A DNA stretch of 54,243 bases, taken from NCBI GenBank assembly GCA_902386135.1, contig CABMIB010000107.1, positions 1 to 54,243 of the forward strand, given 5' to 3'. Every line of letters begins with the position of its first letter. Positions within the stretch are counted from its first letter, which is position 1. The stretch comes from an uncultured archaeon (lineage in GTDB: Archaea; Halobacteriota; Methanosarcinia; Methanosarcinales; Methanoperedenaceae). The notes under the pieces are model-generated. The model made no database searches. It was not told the origin of the DNA and saw nothing but the letters and a program-made list of their open reading frames with translations. Of this stretch, positions 42,706-51,169 are shown in pieces. A program made the position numbers and the translations under genes.

Positions 42706-43041
42706 TAAGTGGGGCGGAACGAAGTCGTTTTTCTCGCGCGAGGAATTATTCCTCCTGAAGATGAGCGGGACAGGCGATGCTTTCATCTCAAGCTTCGGTG
42801 CCATACACGAAGTCAAAATGAAAGGCGAGAGCTTTACCATCGATACGGGGCACATGGTGGCTTTCACGGAAGGGCTGGATTACAGCGTGAAAAGGGTTGG
42901 CGGTCTTAAGTCCTCTATATTCAGCGGCGAGGGGCTTGTGGCCGAATTTAAAGGCACGGGGACTCTCTTTACCTGCAGACAAGGAGCATGAACTCGTTCC
43001 TTGACTGGCTTGTGCCGTTCCTGCCCAAGAGTGGATCATAG
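42706..43041 (+). pseudogene. AIM24/TIGR00266-like gene, 5' truncated and frameshifted
   Basis: KWGGTKSFFSREELFLLKMS, ISSFGAIHEV, IDTGHMVAF, and LKSSIFSGEGLVAEF are the C-terminal half of AIM24-family proteins, which are usually about 220 aa. The N-terminal half is absent; the frame begins at the MITE end. Near 42970 the frame shifts: after GTGTLF the original frame stops at 42991. Another frame continues with the expected family tail LQTRSMNSFLDWLVPFLPK and stops at 43041. One lost base explains this. The gene is therefore broken twice. Confidence 0.75.
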
Positions 43042-43060
43042 CCACTAATACCTTTGAGCT

Positions 43061-43534
43061 TCACCTTTTCGACATAAGGCATATCTCTTCGGAATCGCTG
43101 CTATATCCAATCAGTCCGGCATGCCTTGTCCAGTTGATTATTATCCTGAAATAACTCTCGGTATCGGAGGAGGGTATCCTTCTCTGGATGAATTTAAGAG
43201 CATCCTCTTTGCTCATCCTGTGCTCATCCGATTGCATGAGTTCATTCCTGAGCTCTTTTATTATCTCCACGCCTGCAACTTTATTCCTTATTATCTTCTT
43301 TCTCTCCTGTATGCTCGCATTAAGCAGTTTCCGCGCATCTTCTGTCAGTTCGATATTGCCGTCGGTAGTGATGACAAACCCGAGCAGCTCCGCACCCTCT
43401 ATCGAGGGAAGGATCTCATCAAGCTCAAGATCGAAATCAGCAGCCAGGCGGGCGGCATCCTCCACTCCTCCTGCGTCATTGATTGCTTCAAGAAGCCCTA
43501 TTATCTCGCTGATTGTTGTCTTTGGAAAAATCAT
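43061..43534 (-). CDS. AAA-associated C-terminal-type protein of an ABC transporter
   Basis: This 157-aa protein looks like the PF09821-type domain often fused to or encoded next to NitT/TauT-type ABC ATPases. It has TISEIIGLLEAINDAGGVED, AADFDLELDEILPSIEGAEL, and a C-terminal helical part with INWTRHAGLIGYS. Its start is 6 nt after the stop of the ATPase gene. Here it is a separate gene rather than a fusion. It may regulate the transporter; the mechanism is unknown. Confidence 0.8.
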   Translation of the reverse strand: MIFPKTTISEIIGLLEAINDAGGVEDAARLAADFDLELDEILPSIEGAELLGFVITTDGNIELTEDARKLLNASIQERKKIIRNKVAGVEIIKELRNELMQSDEHRMSKEDALKFIQRRIPSSDTESYFRIIINWTRHAGLIGYSSDSEEICLMSKR

Positions 43535-43540
43535 GTTTTA

Positions 43541-44287
43541 CTATACTATTAGTGAATAGACTTTATCAACCCATCGATAGAACTCAGGGTCTTTCCTGTT
43601 GCGAGGTCTTTCCAGTTCAACCCTCAGATCCGCCACGATTTTTCCGGGGCGTGGTGAGAGGACGATTATGCGGTTAGCCATGTACACGGCCTCTTCTACG
43701 TTATGGGTTACCATGATTACCGCATCAGGCGGCATGTTTTTATCAGCCCATAGCATCAGCAGTTCATCTTTTAAGTTCTGGGCTGTCAGTGCATCAAGGG
43801 ATGAGAACGGCTCGTCCATGCATAACAGCACAGGTTCCACAGCAAGGGCGCGTGCGAACCCGACCCTTTGCTTCATCCCGCCTGAAAGTTCGCGTGGATA
43901 TACCCTTTCAAACCCGTCAAGTCCGACAGCCTTGATATATTTACACGCCATTCCTTCTCTTTCTTTTTCATGCAGAACCTTAGATTCAAGCACAAGTTCT
44001 ATATTTTCCCTGACCGTAAGCCACGGGAAAAGCGCGAAATTCTGGAAGACCATGGCAACTTTCGGGTTATCGGGCGCTATTACTTTGCCTTTAAAAAGGA
44101 CTTCCCCTGAAGCAGGTTTCTCAAGTCCGATGATTATCCGCAGGAGAGTGCTTTTTCCACATCCCGATGGGCCCACGATGCAGATAAAATCGTTGTCTTC
44201 TACAGTGAAATTAATATTTTCAAGAACTGGTATCCTGGTACCATCTGTTTCATAGGTTTTCGATACATTTCTTATCTCTACGAGCAT
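43541..44287 (-). CDS. ABC transporter ATPase (NitT/TauT type)
   Basis: This 248-aa nucleotide-binding subunit has Walker A GPSGCGKSTLL, Q-loop VFQNFALFPW, signature LSGGMKQRV, Walker B LLCMDEPFSSLD and switch MVTHNVEEA. The sequence is typical of importers for nitrate, sulfonates or similar anions. Its permease is probably the fused protein at 47291-48928, separated from it by the 3-kb Nramp/MgtE-like insert. No solute-binding protein is in the window, so the substrate is unknown. Confidence 0.9.
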   Translation of the reverse strand: MLVEIRNVSKTYETDGTRIPVLENINFTVEDNDFICIVGPSGCGKSTLLRIIIGLEKPASGEVLFKGKVIAPDNPKVAMVFQNFALFPWLTVRENIELVLESKVLHEKEREGMACKYIKAVGLDGFERVYPRELSGGMKQRVGFARALAVEPVLLCMDEPFSSLDALTAQNLKDELLMLWADKNMPPDAVIMVTHNVEEAVYMANRIIVLSPRPGKIVADLRVELERPRNRKDPEFYRWVDKVYSLIV

Positions 44288-44317
44288 TAACGCCTCATTA
44301 ACCGAACTTAAACCATA

Positions 44318-45598
44318 CTATTCCAGGAAGTGATGTGTTAGATTCATTACGTCCCGATAAAGAACTACTCCATCTATTTTATTGTTCTCATTAGTTACTG
44401 GAATTGCACGGAAGCTGTATCTTGCAAACATGGTTGATGCTTCCTTTAAGGTACTTTCCGGCTTTAAGCTTATTATGTTTTTAGTCATAATATCTTTCAG
44501 CATTGCCGTGTCATTTGCCAGTAAAAGCTCTTTTATATCAATTACGCCCAGCAGCTCGTCCCGGCTGTCAACTACATAAAGATACATTACTACATCTTTG
44601 CCTTTGGCAATCCGCTGATACTCTCCTCGAGCCTGCTCCACTGTTATGTCGGGTTCAAATTTTAAGAAATTCAGCGTGGCGAAATTAAGAATTTTTTCCT
44701 CCTGTTTTTCCAGGATAGACTGGATTTTTCCTGCCTTTTCTTCATTCAGCAATTTTAAAATAATGTTCGCTTCCGCTGATGGCAGGGCTGCCAGGACATC
44801 CGCCGCCTGACCCGGGGTCATCTCATCGATCAGCAGGGCGGCTTTTTCTTTCTTTAACGAAGAAACTAGATCTCTTTGCACGCTGGGGTCGATCTCTTCT
44901 AAGACATCGGAAGCGTGCTCGGTATCAAGTTTATCAAATATCGTGACCCGCTGCTCTGGGTCTAATTCCTCCAGGATATCAGCCAGGTCCACAGGGTGGA
45001 TTTCAGACAGCTTCTCTTTCAGGATTTTTAACTTCACGTTTCCTTTAAAACTGCTGATCTTTGTGGGCAACGGCTGGATATATGCCCAGGAGATCGTTTC
45101 ATCTTTGATCTTATCAGCCAGTTTATAGATAAGGTTAGCAAAGCCTGTCAAACCCATCCTTCTAAGAAGTCCGTATCTGCTTAAATCCACATCACTGACA
45201 TATAATTTATTATTTTTTATGACCAGTTTCACATCATAGACCACTTCCACTTCCCTGTCTTCTATATCAAGAACTTTTTTATCCAGAATATAGTCTTTCA
45301 GCAGCACTGCCTCTTCACCGGGAGATCCTTCGTACTTCTCTAGGTCTTCAATATCGATGGCGACTTCCTTGACTGTCATCGACCTGATATTTTCCCAGGG
45401 AATAAGCAGGGATGGATTACCAAAAGAACGCGTGACGTAGAAATGCGTTACTACGGGTACTTTGCCATTTTCCTTGATAAGAATATCTGAAAGCTTTCCG
45501 ATTTTTTTACCGCGAAGAATAATCTTTGCCCCGATGATTTCACTTAAGAAATAGAAAGGCTTGAATTGGTTTGTATTTTGGGATATGTTCTCGTTCAT
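44318..45598 (-). CDS. MgtE-like cytoplasmic regulator: PRC barrels + MgtE_N + CBS, no TM
   Basis: This 426-aa soluble protein has two PRC-barrel-like segments (about 10-80 and 95-160; GKKIGKLSDILIK, REVEVVYDVKLV). An MgtE N-like superhelical domain follows (about 200-300; EIHPVDLADILEELDPEQRV, VLEEIDPSVQRDLVSSL, DEMTPGQAADVLAALP). A CBS pair comes last (about 310-425; VDSRDELLGVIDIKELL, DIMTKNIISLKPESTLKEA). These are the Mg2+-sensing parts of MgtE channels, but the five-TM channel domain is absent. It lies 3 nt after a small TM gene and close to an Nramp-like permease. Acting as the Mg2+ gate of that permease is an inference. Confidence 0.85.
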   Translation of the reverse strand: MNENISQNTNQFKPFYFLSEIIGAKIILRGKKIGKLSDILIKENGKVPVVTHFYVTRSFGNPSLLIPWENIRSMTVKEVAIDIEDLEKYEGSPGEEAVLLKDYILDKKVLDIEDREVEVVYDVKLVIKNNKLYVSDVDLSRYGLLRRMGLTGFANLIYKLADKIKDETISWAYIQPLPTKISSFKGNVKLKILKEKLSEIHPVDLADILEELDPEQRVTIFDKLDTEHASDVLEEIDPSVQRDLVSSLKKEKAALLIDEMTPGQAADVLAALPSAEANIILKLLNEEKAGKIQSILEKQEEKILNFATLNFLKFEPDITVEQARGEYQRIAKGKDVVMYLYVVDSRDELLGVIDIKELLLANDTAMLKDIMTKNIISLKPESTLKEASTMFARYSFRAIPVTNENNKIDGVVLYRDVMNLTHHFLE

Positions 45599-45601
45599 GA
45601 T

Positions 45602-45784
45602 TCATCCCACCATTTTTGATGTTATTAGAAATTTGTAAACCAATATCAACACCAGGATTATAAGATAAAGTCTCAGCATAAAAAGCGCGATTTTGACCGC
45701 TCGTGTCATTTTTATGCGAGGCGTAGAATATTTACGGTTAATCTCTTTTATTTTGTCAAACCAATTTTTGATAAAGTGTATCAT
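45602..45784 (-). CDS. Small single-TM protein
   Basis: This 60-residue protein has a basic amphipathic N-terminus (WFDKIKEINRKYSTPRIKM) and one membrane helix (about 32-52, ALFMLRLYLIILVLILVYKF). It is encoded between the Nramp-like permease (gap 4 nt) and the MgtE-like regulator (gap 3 nt), so it is almost certainly co-transcribed. Small TM proteins of this kind can be accessory subunits. No family is recognised. Confidence 0.65.
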   Translation of the reverse strand: MIHFIKNWFDKIKEINRKYSTPRIKMTRAVKIALFMLRLYLIILVLILVYKFLITSKMVG

Positions 45785-45788
45785 GATT

Positions 45789-47060
45789 TTACCCTCCGAA
45801 AAGTCCGGAGAAAAGCGCGCTGATACCGTACAATGTAGATAAAATGATAATCGCTATTACAATAGTAGAGTCGATGATATTTTGTAACAGGGTATTTTTG
45901 TATTTTCCCATTATCTCCTCGTTGTTGAGAAGCAATATCAAAAATACCAGTGCGGCGGGTAGCAGGGTTACAGCGATTACCTGTACGAAAAGAGTAATTA
46001 AGACAAGCGGCGCGCCGGGGATCAAGACAACTGCACCGGCAGTGACCAAAGCCAGGAAATAACAGGCATAGAACCATGCAGCTTCCTTGACTTTGTGATT
46101 CAGTGAATGCGCCCAGCCGAATACCTCCCCGAAAGCCCATGAGCCAGCTAAAGATATGCAGACGGCCCCCAAAAATCCGGCATCAAAAAGACCGATAGCT
46201 AAAAAAGTACCGATATATTTATCCTTGCCCATAAGTACCTGTGCTGCCTGGGCAGCGCTTTCTATATTCATTCCTTTCAAAACCGTGCCTGTAACAATAA
46301 TTACAAAAATAGCCACAAATACGGTGAATAAAGAGCCGACAAGGGTATCAAATTTTCCCCAGGGTATATCCTTTTCACGCATACCCTTATCTACCACTGA
46401 ACTCTGCTGGAAAAATAACATCCAGGGAGCGATGGTCGTGCCGATATTAGCCATTAAGAAAAAGAACAGTTCGTTAGTGAACCCGCCGGGGAAATGAGGA
46501 ATAATCCCCTGTCCAATAACCTGCGAGACCGATGGATGGACTAAAAAAGCGGTCGGGATATAAACTAAATTTAACCCGCAGAATATCAAAGTTATTTTTT
46601 CCCATGTCCAGTAGCGCCCCTGCAGGACCATTATTCCCATAATAACCGAAACGCCAATCACAGTAATGTAGGGTGGAACGCCAAATATACCGAGAGCAGC
46701 GGTCATTCCGATGAATTCCGTAACTAAAGTCAGCCAGTTTACTATTGTCAGGTCAATGAAGGAAAACCAGCCCCAGAACGGACCGAAAGCATCAAAAATC
46801 GCCTCGGCATGTCCACGTTTAGTCACGGCACCCAGCCGTACTGTCATTTCCTGTATAAAATACGCTATAGGTCCGAGCAGTACTAAAAACCAGATAAGAC
46901 CATAGCCATATTTGGCACCGGTAGCGGCATAGGTAGTGATGCCCCCGGCATCATTATCTGCCACCATCACAATAATACCAGGTCCGGCGAGCAGCAAATA
47001 TAACAGTATCGCCTTTTTCACCCTGCGATACTCATAATATAAGTGTGATGAAAATTTCAT
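45789..47060 (-). CDS. Nramp-related permease with altered metal site
   Basis: This 423-aa protein has 11 or so TMs of the Nramp/LeuT fold (LLAGPGIIVMVADNDAGGI; YFIQEMTVRLGAVTKRG). In classical Nramp the TM1 motif is DPGN and TM6 has MPH. Here the matching positions read DAGG (Asn to Gly) and APW (IAPWMLFFQQS; Met to Ala, His to Trp). The soft ligand Met that selects Mn2+/Fe2+ is therefore lost, as in Nramp-related magnesium transporters (NRMTs). With a membrane-free MgtE-like regulator downstream, Mg2+ import is my preferred guess; other hard cations are possible. Confidence 0.85.
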   Translation of the reverse strand: MKFSSHLYYEYRRVKKAILLYLLLAGPGIIVMVADNDAGGITTYAATGAKYGYGLIWFLVLLGPIAYFIQEMTVRLGAVTKRGHAEAIFDAFGPFWGWFSFIDLTIVNWLTLVTEFIGMTAALGIFGVPPYITVIGVSVIMGIMVLQGRYWTWEKITLIFCGLNLVYIPTAFLVHPSVSQVIGQGIIPHFPGGFTNELFFFLMANIGTTIAPWMLFFQQSSVVDKGMREKDIPWGKFDTLVGSLFTVFVAIFVIIVTGTVLKGMNIESAAQAAQVLMGKDKYIGTFLAIGLFDAGFLGAVCISLAGSWAFGEVFGWAHSLNHKVKEAAWFYACYFLALVTAGAVVLIPGAPLVLITLFVQVIAVTLLPAALVFLILLLNNEEIMGKYKNTLLQNIIDSTIVIAIIILSTLYGISALFSGLFGG

Positions 47061-47290
47061 ACCGGCTGGGATTCCTTATAACTCACGATTCCTCTTAATC
47101 CGATATCGCAAGACCAAGCATAATCAGCAAAAAGCCAATTAAGATTTTAATTCTGGAATCTGCCAAAATGTACCGCCTCAGTGTGATAATATATTTTAAC
47201 TTGCGCATTCTAATTCCTTCATCGTACCCAACTTATATCAAGCATGCCCTTTTTATGTTTTCCATCCCTTAAAATTTTTCTATCAGGAAA

Positions 47291-48928
47291 TTAATCGAAT
47301 TTATATTTAACCAGTGCCTTCCTGTACGCGGGCTGCCATATAAGTTTATTCAGGAATACGATGGTTAAAGACATACTGAGTACAGATAATAAGACCATGC
47401 TTGAATTCGGGGATTCGAACGTGGCTTTGTCTAGTAGATATCCTATCCCGAATAGATGATATTCTTGTCCCTTATAGGTAATATATTCAGCGACGATTAA
47501 CGTGTTCCAGCCTCCGCCCCATGCGGTTATGCTTCCTGTTATAAATGAAGGGAACATCGCAGGCAAAAGAACCTTTTTCCAGTAGAGCTTCCCTTTGACC
47601 CCAAAGGATGTGGCGGCATTATCTATATCTTTCGGGATTGACCTTACACCTGCGATCAGGTTAAAAAGCAGGTACCACTGCATTCCAAGCAATATGAGAA
47701 TAACAGCCGCAATATCCAGGCTCCCGTATTTTATGAAAATAACGACCATCGCCGGGAAGAGCGCGATCGCTGGTATGGAAGCCGCAACTTCCATCAAAGG
47801 CATCAGGTAGGATGAGGCTTTTTTGTTCTTCACTATATAAACGGCGGCAGGAACAGTCCATAAGGTACAGATTATATATGCAGCGCTTAACCGCAAGAAC
47901 GAGTACACTATTGCCAGCGGAATAGAATATGCATCGGTAGGCAGGTTCAGCAGCAATTTAACTATGGAGATAACAAAGTCATACATGATATAGGCAAGAC
48001 CCAGGAACAAAATAAGGAGACCTGAAAATTTCAGTGCACTTTTAATGATTTTATGTCCGTGGAACAGGATGTACAATGATACGGTTATATTTGAAAAAAC
48101 ATCGAAGATAAACCTGAATACCTGTTTAATGGCCTTTGTCTTAAGGATGAACTCTCCCGGCCTTTTCTCGCCTGCATACTCATAATTATATTTGTCAGCC
48201 CACGACTGCATCGGTCTCCAGATAAACAGCTCAAGTAAAAGTATGATAATTATTAAAACGGATAATCCTATAAGCATGAGGGCTATTTTCCCTGAATATG
48301 TCGTGTCTATCAGAAAGCTCCCAAGCCCGGGCAGTTTATACGTCCCCGACCCTGCCGATATGATTTCGGACGCGACTAAAAAAAACCATCCTGCAGACCA
48401 TGAAACAATGCTGTTGTAAACCAGTTTCGGGACGCATGCAGGAAGCGTGAGGCTCTCAAGGCGCTGCCATCCTCGAACCACAAAACTATCCGCAGCTTCT
48501 ATGAGTTCCTTCGGGATGGTGGTAAGGGATTCGTAAACCCCGAAAGCCATGTTCCATGCCATGCTTGTGAAAATCAGGAAAACTGCCGCAACTTCCACTC
48601 CCGGCCTGCCGGGGATGATCCCGATGAAAAACAGGACAGCAGCAGGGAAAAATCCCAGTATTGGCACGGACTGGAGGATATCAAGGACAGGAAGCATGAC
48701 CTTTCTTGCTCTGGTATTTGTCGCGGCGACATAGCCGTACGACAGTGCGAAACAGAGTGCAAAAAGATAAGCGGCACTCATCCGCAGTAAAGAGGATGCG
48801 GCATAGTATGGAAGTGATACAAGCTCCGGGAAATCTATATAATCAAAAAAATAGAAAGCTGATATGACCGATATCAAAAAGAGTATGATCGCAAGGATAA
48901 AGTGTCCCTTTTTCATTGTTAGCTGCAT
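47291..48928 (-). CDS. ABC transporter permease, two fused BPD domains
   Basis: This 545-aa protein holds two binding-protein-dependent transport permease domains in one chain, about residues 10-250 and 275-540. Each has an EAA-like loop: ELIEAADSFVVRGWQRLESL in the first and DIDNAATSFGVKGKLYWKKV in the second. About 12 TMs are predicted. The fused form acts as its own dimer and would pair with the ATPase at 43541-44287. The family is NitT/TauT-like; the substrate is unknown. Its ATG is at 48928, with an in-frame ATG at 48916 just downstream. Confidence 0.85.
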   Translation of the reverse strand: MQLTMKKGHFILAIILFLISVISAFYFFDYIDFPELVSLPYYAASSLLRMSAAYLFALCFALSYGYVAATNTRARKVMLPVLDILQSVPILGFFPAAVLFFIGIIPGRPGVEVAAVFLIFTSMAWNMAFGVYESLTTIPKELIEAADSFVVRGWQRLESLTLPACVPKLVYNSIVSWSAGWFFLVASEIISAGSGTYKLPGLGSFLIDTTYSGKIALMLIGLSVLIIIILLLELFIWRPMQSWADKYNYEYAGEKRPGEFILKTKAIKQVFRFIFDVFSNITVSLYILFHGHKIIKSALKFSGLLILFLGLAYIMYDFVISIVKLLLNLPTDAYSIPLAIVYSFLRLSAAYIICTLWTVPAAVYIVKNKKASSYLMPLMEVAASIPAIALFPAMVVIFIKYGSLDIAAVILILLGMQWYLLFNLIAGVRSIPKDIDNAATSFGVKGKLYWKKVLLPAMFPSFITGSITAWGGGWNTLIVAEYITYKGQEYHLFGIGYLLDKATFESPNSSMVLLSVLSMSLTIVFLNKLIWQPAYRKALVKYKFD

Positions 48929-48985
48929 TCACAGCATGGATACTAATAACTCTTTTTAAAGCTCCTCTGCTTACACCGGAAATCC

Positions 48986-49228
48986 TTACTGCACATCCCG
49001 TTTTCCGAGCCTTCCGCCCGCTATCTGCCCTGCAACATCGCAGAGTACAAGCAGCGGTATAACAGTCCAGTTAAGACCGGAGAATATCCGCAACAAAAAC
49101 ACGAAAGGCACAGGGATGTGTATAGCCATCATCCACTGCCTTGAGAACTTCGTGGCTTTACTTCTCATATAACCGAAAGGCAGGTTGATTATAAAGACTA
49201 CCAGCATTAGCTCGTTTATCGACGTCAT
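48986..49228 (-). CDS. Small membrane protein, 80 aa
   Basis: This protein has two to three hydrophobic helices (ELMLVVFIINLPFGYM, AIHIPVPFVFLLRIFSGL, WTVIPLLVLCDVAGQIAGG) with a conserved-looking RSKATKFSRQWMMAIH loop between them. It ends in GRLGKRDVQ. It resembles small orphan membrane proteins of methanogens. It lies upstream of the fused permease on the same strand, with 57 nt between. No function is recognised. Confidence 0.6.
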   Translation of the reverse strand: MTSINELMLVVFIINLPFGYMRSKATKFSRQWMMAIHIPVPFVFLLRIFSGLNWTVIPLLVLCDVAGQIAGGRLGKRDVQ

Positions 49229-49316
49229 TCTTATTCTATTCCTATTCTATCCAATATTCTTCTTGAACCTTCCTGTTTATGTAGTTTTTGCTTAGTTAAA
49301 ACCCTGTTTTACAGAT

Positions 49317-50417
49317 TTAAAGCGAAATCCGCAGGTTTCTGACGATCCTGTGGATTAACCCGATAAGGGTAACCGCCCAGGCAAACAGGGCTATATACAC
49401 GAAATAATGTGAGACCGGGTATAAAAAGACCAGTCCTGTGGCCCGGGCAAATACAAGAGTGCTTGCGGTGTACATGCCAAGAGGGAAAACGAGGCTCCAG
49501 TACTGCGGGTCATAGACAAGGGGCAGGCGCCTATACAGGTGGCGCCAGGCGGTCAGGATAAGGAGCAGGGGAATCCACCACGTGGCCGTAGCCCAGAAAA
49601 ACAGGGTGAATCCCTTGAGGAATGGAAGGATATCATTAAGGAATGGCCATTGGGCGGATGCGATAATGAGCCTGGCTCCTGCGAGCGTCGTGATCGCAGC
49701 AGCACCCATATTTACCCAGTAAAGCGGTATAAACTCAACGGGAGTAAGCCTGAAGAATGCGAGGCGGTAAAAGACTAAAGAGACAATAAGCATGTACAGC
49801 ATGGCGCCAAGCAGGTACAGAGCAAGTGCGAAGAACAAAATGGTGTCCTGATGGGCCGTAAATTTGGAGAAAACCTGCGCGCCAAGGACAGAGATGGATT
49901 GTGTGGCTACAACAGCGATGAACCATCCTCCGTGAACCCCTTCTTCCAGACCGGGCTTTGATTCGCGCACTATGACAGCAGTGAAAAATGCATATATCAG
50001 GATTAACCACAAAAGGGTTCCCGCGAGTAAAAGAAGAGTCGCGGTGGTGAAATCACCGGCAAGAATTACGAACTGGTTCCCGAATATACACGTCCCGGCT
50101 ACCATTGTAAAAAATCCGGGTCCCCTGGAGTGGTCGGTCAGGTCTGATATCATGTCGCCGGAATAAAAGAAAAGGCGAACCAGTATAAGAACCCATAAGA
50201 CTAAAAAAGCGACTTTGTTGATAAGGAAAAGCTGCATGGCTAGCCAGGTCATCCCCAGCATATATGAGGCGATTGAGATAATGCCTGTTGCCATTACAAA
50301 GGCAAAGTAGCCTGGGTACAGGTGTTTGAGCCAGGTAAGGTTTTTTGTTATTCCATTTAAGTATGTTGCCAAGCTTATTCCTGCCATTATACCAGTCTGT
50401 TCTGGTGAATTAATCAA
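49317..50417 (-). CDS. TDT/SLAC1-family transporter (TehA-like)
   Basis: This polytopic protein of about 366 aa (ten TMs) is of the voltage-dependent anion channel / C4-dicarboxylate-TehA group. LYPGYFAFVMATGIISIASY opens the first core helix, and further glycine/aromatic helices include GPGFFTMVAGTCIFGNQFV and VFPLGMYTASTLVFARAT. Members move anions such as malate, sulfite or chloride, or confer tellurite resistance. The start may be ATG 50417 or ATG 50387. It is divergent from the YHS gene, with a perfect palindrome in the shared upstream region. Confidence 0.82.
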   Translation of the reverse strand: MINSPEQTGIMAGISLATYLNGITKNLTWLKHLYPGYFAFVMATGIISIASYMLGMTWLAMQLFLINKVAFLVLWVLILVRLFFYSGDMISDLTDHSRGPGFFTMVAGTCIFGNQFVILAGDFTTATLLLLAGTLLWLILIYAFFTAVIVRESKPGLEEGVHGGWFIAVVATQSISVLGAQVFSKFTAHQDTILFFALALYLLGAMLYMLIVSLVFYRLAFFRLTPVEFIPLYWVNMGAAAITTLAGARLIIASAQWPFLNDILPFLKGFTLFFWATATWWIPLLLILTAWRHLYRRLPLVYDPQYWSLVFPLGMYTASTLVFARATGLVFLYPVSHYFVYIALFAWAVTLIGLIHRIVRNLRISL

Positions 50418-50467
50418 CCTATGCCCACCAGGCAGAACTGTAATGAAAGCATAGTCTGGAAGAGCAA

Positions 50468-50500
50468 GTACTTTACATCAGACGTAAAGTACATATATCC
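50468..50500. promoter_or_regulatory. Perfect 9-bp palindrome (operator) with TATA box
   Basis: GTACTTTAC (50468-50476) and GTAAAGTAC (50484-50492) are perfect inverted arms with a 7-bp centre. ACATATATCC follows directly and is the likely TATA box of the YHS gene. The palindrome sits where BRE/TFB would bind, so a dimeric repressor could switch the promoter; it also lies upstream of the divergent transporter gene. The regulator is unknown; a metal sensor is a guess from the YHS neighbour. Confidence 0.6.
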
Positions 50501-50530
50501 TTAAATTCATCTTAAACGGAGGATATGAAT

Positions 50531-50725
50531 ATGCAAATAGACCCGGTTTGTGGAATGCAGGTTGATGAAAGTACAGCACAGTATAAGACAGAGTACAAAG
50601 GAAAAACATACTACTTCTGCGCGCCCGGATGTAAGAAAGTTTTTGAATCTGAGCCTGAGAAATACCTTAAAGGCGGACCTGTTGGCATGGGCGGAGAGAA
50701 AAAGCCCTGGTGGAAGATCTGGTAG
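50531..50725 (+). CDS. YHS-domain protein
   Basis: This 64-aa protein has the full YHS signature DPVCGMQVDESTAQYKTEYK followed by GKTYYFCAPGCKKVFE, with metal-binding-type cysteines CGM and FC.PGC. YHS proteins bind or deliver transition metals, often with copper ATPases. GGAGG at 50518-50522 is 8 nt before ATG 50531 and only 2 nt before ATG 50525, so the former is chosen. The C-terminal tail GGPVGMGGEKKPWWKIW is an unusual Trp-rich extension. It opens a same-strand run to 52765. Confidence 0.88.
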   Translation: MQIDPVCGMQVDESTAQYKTEYKGKTYYFCAPGCKKVFESEPEKYLKGGPVGMGGEKKPWWKIW

Positions 50726-50773
50726 TTTCCGGTAGTTTATACTGATTTTTTTCAATCAGACAAACGAGAGAAT

Positions 50774-51163
50774 ATGAGACTATCGATTATAATTGTACTT
50801 TTTGCGATTATTGCTGCGGCCGCAGGCGGATGCATATCAGGCGATAAGCCTCCTGCAGATTTACTTGAACCTCGTGAGAATTCGGATGCCGGTATAAAAA
50901 TAACAGCAACCTACCTTCCCGATATCACGGATGCCACAGCTTTTGAGATCAAGGTCACAGCCCACAAGGACTATAACGATGCGTTCGGGAATATCTCCTA
51001 TCTCAGGGATCCCGGCGGGAAAATATACCTGCCTGTTTCCTACGAAGGCAGCGGAGGACATCACGCAAGCGGAGTGCTTCGGTTCCCGAAGATCGATAGT
51101 AAGAGATTTGAACTTGTTATCCAGGACATTGCGGGAGTAAAAGAAAGGGTGTTCAAGTGGTAA
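50774..51163 (+). CDS. Lipoprotein, small
   Basis: This 129-aa protein starts with a signal peptide ending in the lipobox AAGGC (MRLSIIIVLFAIIAAAAGGC). The mature domain (about 108 aa) is beta-rich (IKITATYLPDITDATAFEIK, LRDPGGKIYLPVSYEGSGGHH) and resembles small immunoglobulin-like sheets. The His pair in SGGHHAS could bind a metal. It follows the YHS gene and precedes a 4-TM protein, suggesting a metal- or sulfur-related envelope function. Family unknown. Confidence 0.7.
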   Translation: MRLSIIIVLFAIIAAAAGGCISGDKPPADLLEPRENSDAGIKITATYLPDITDATAFEIKVTAHKDYNDAFGNISYLRDPGGKIYLPVSYEGSGGHHASGVLRFPKIDSKRFELVIQDIAGVKERVFKW

Positions 51164-51169
51164 TATAAC

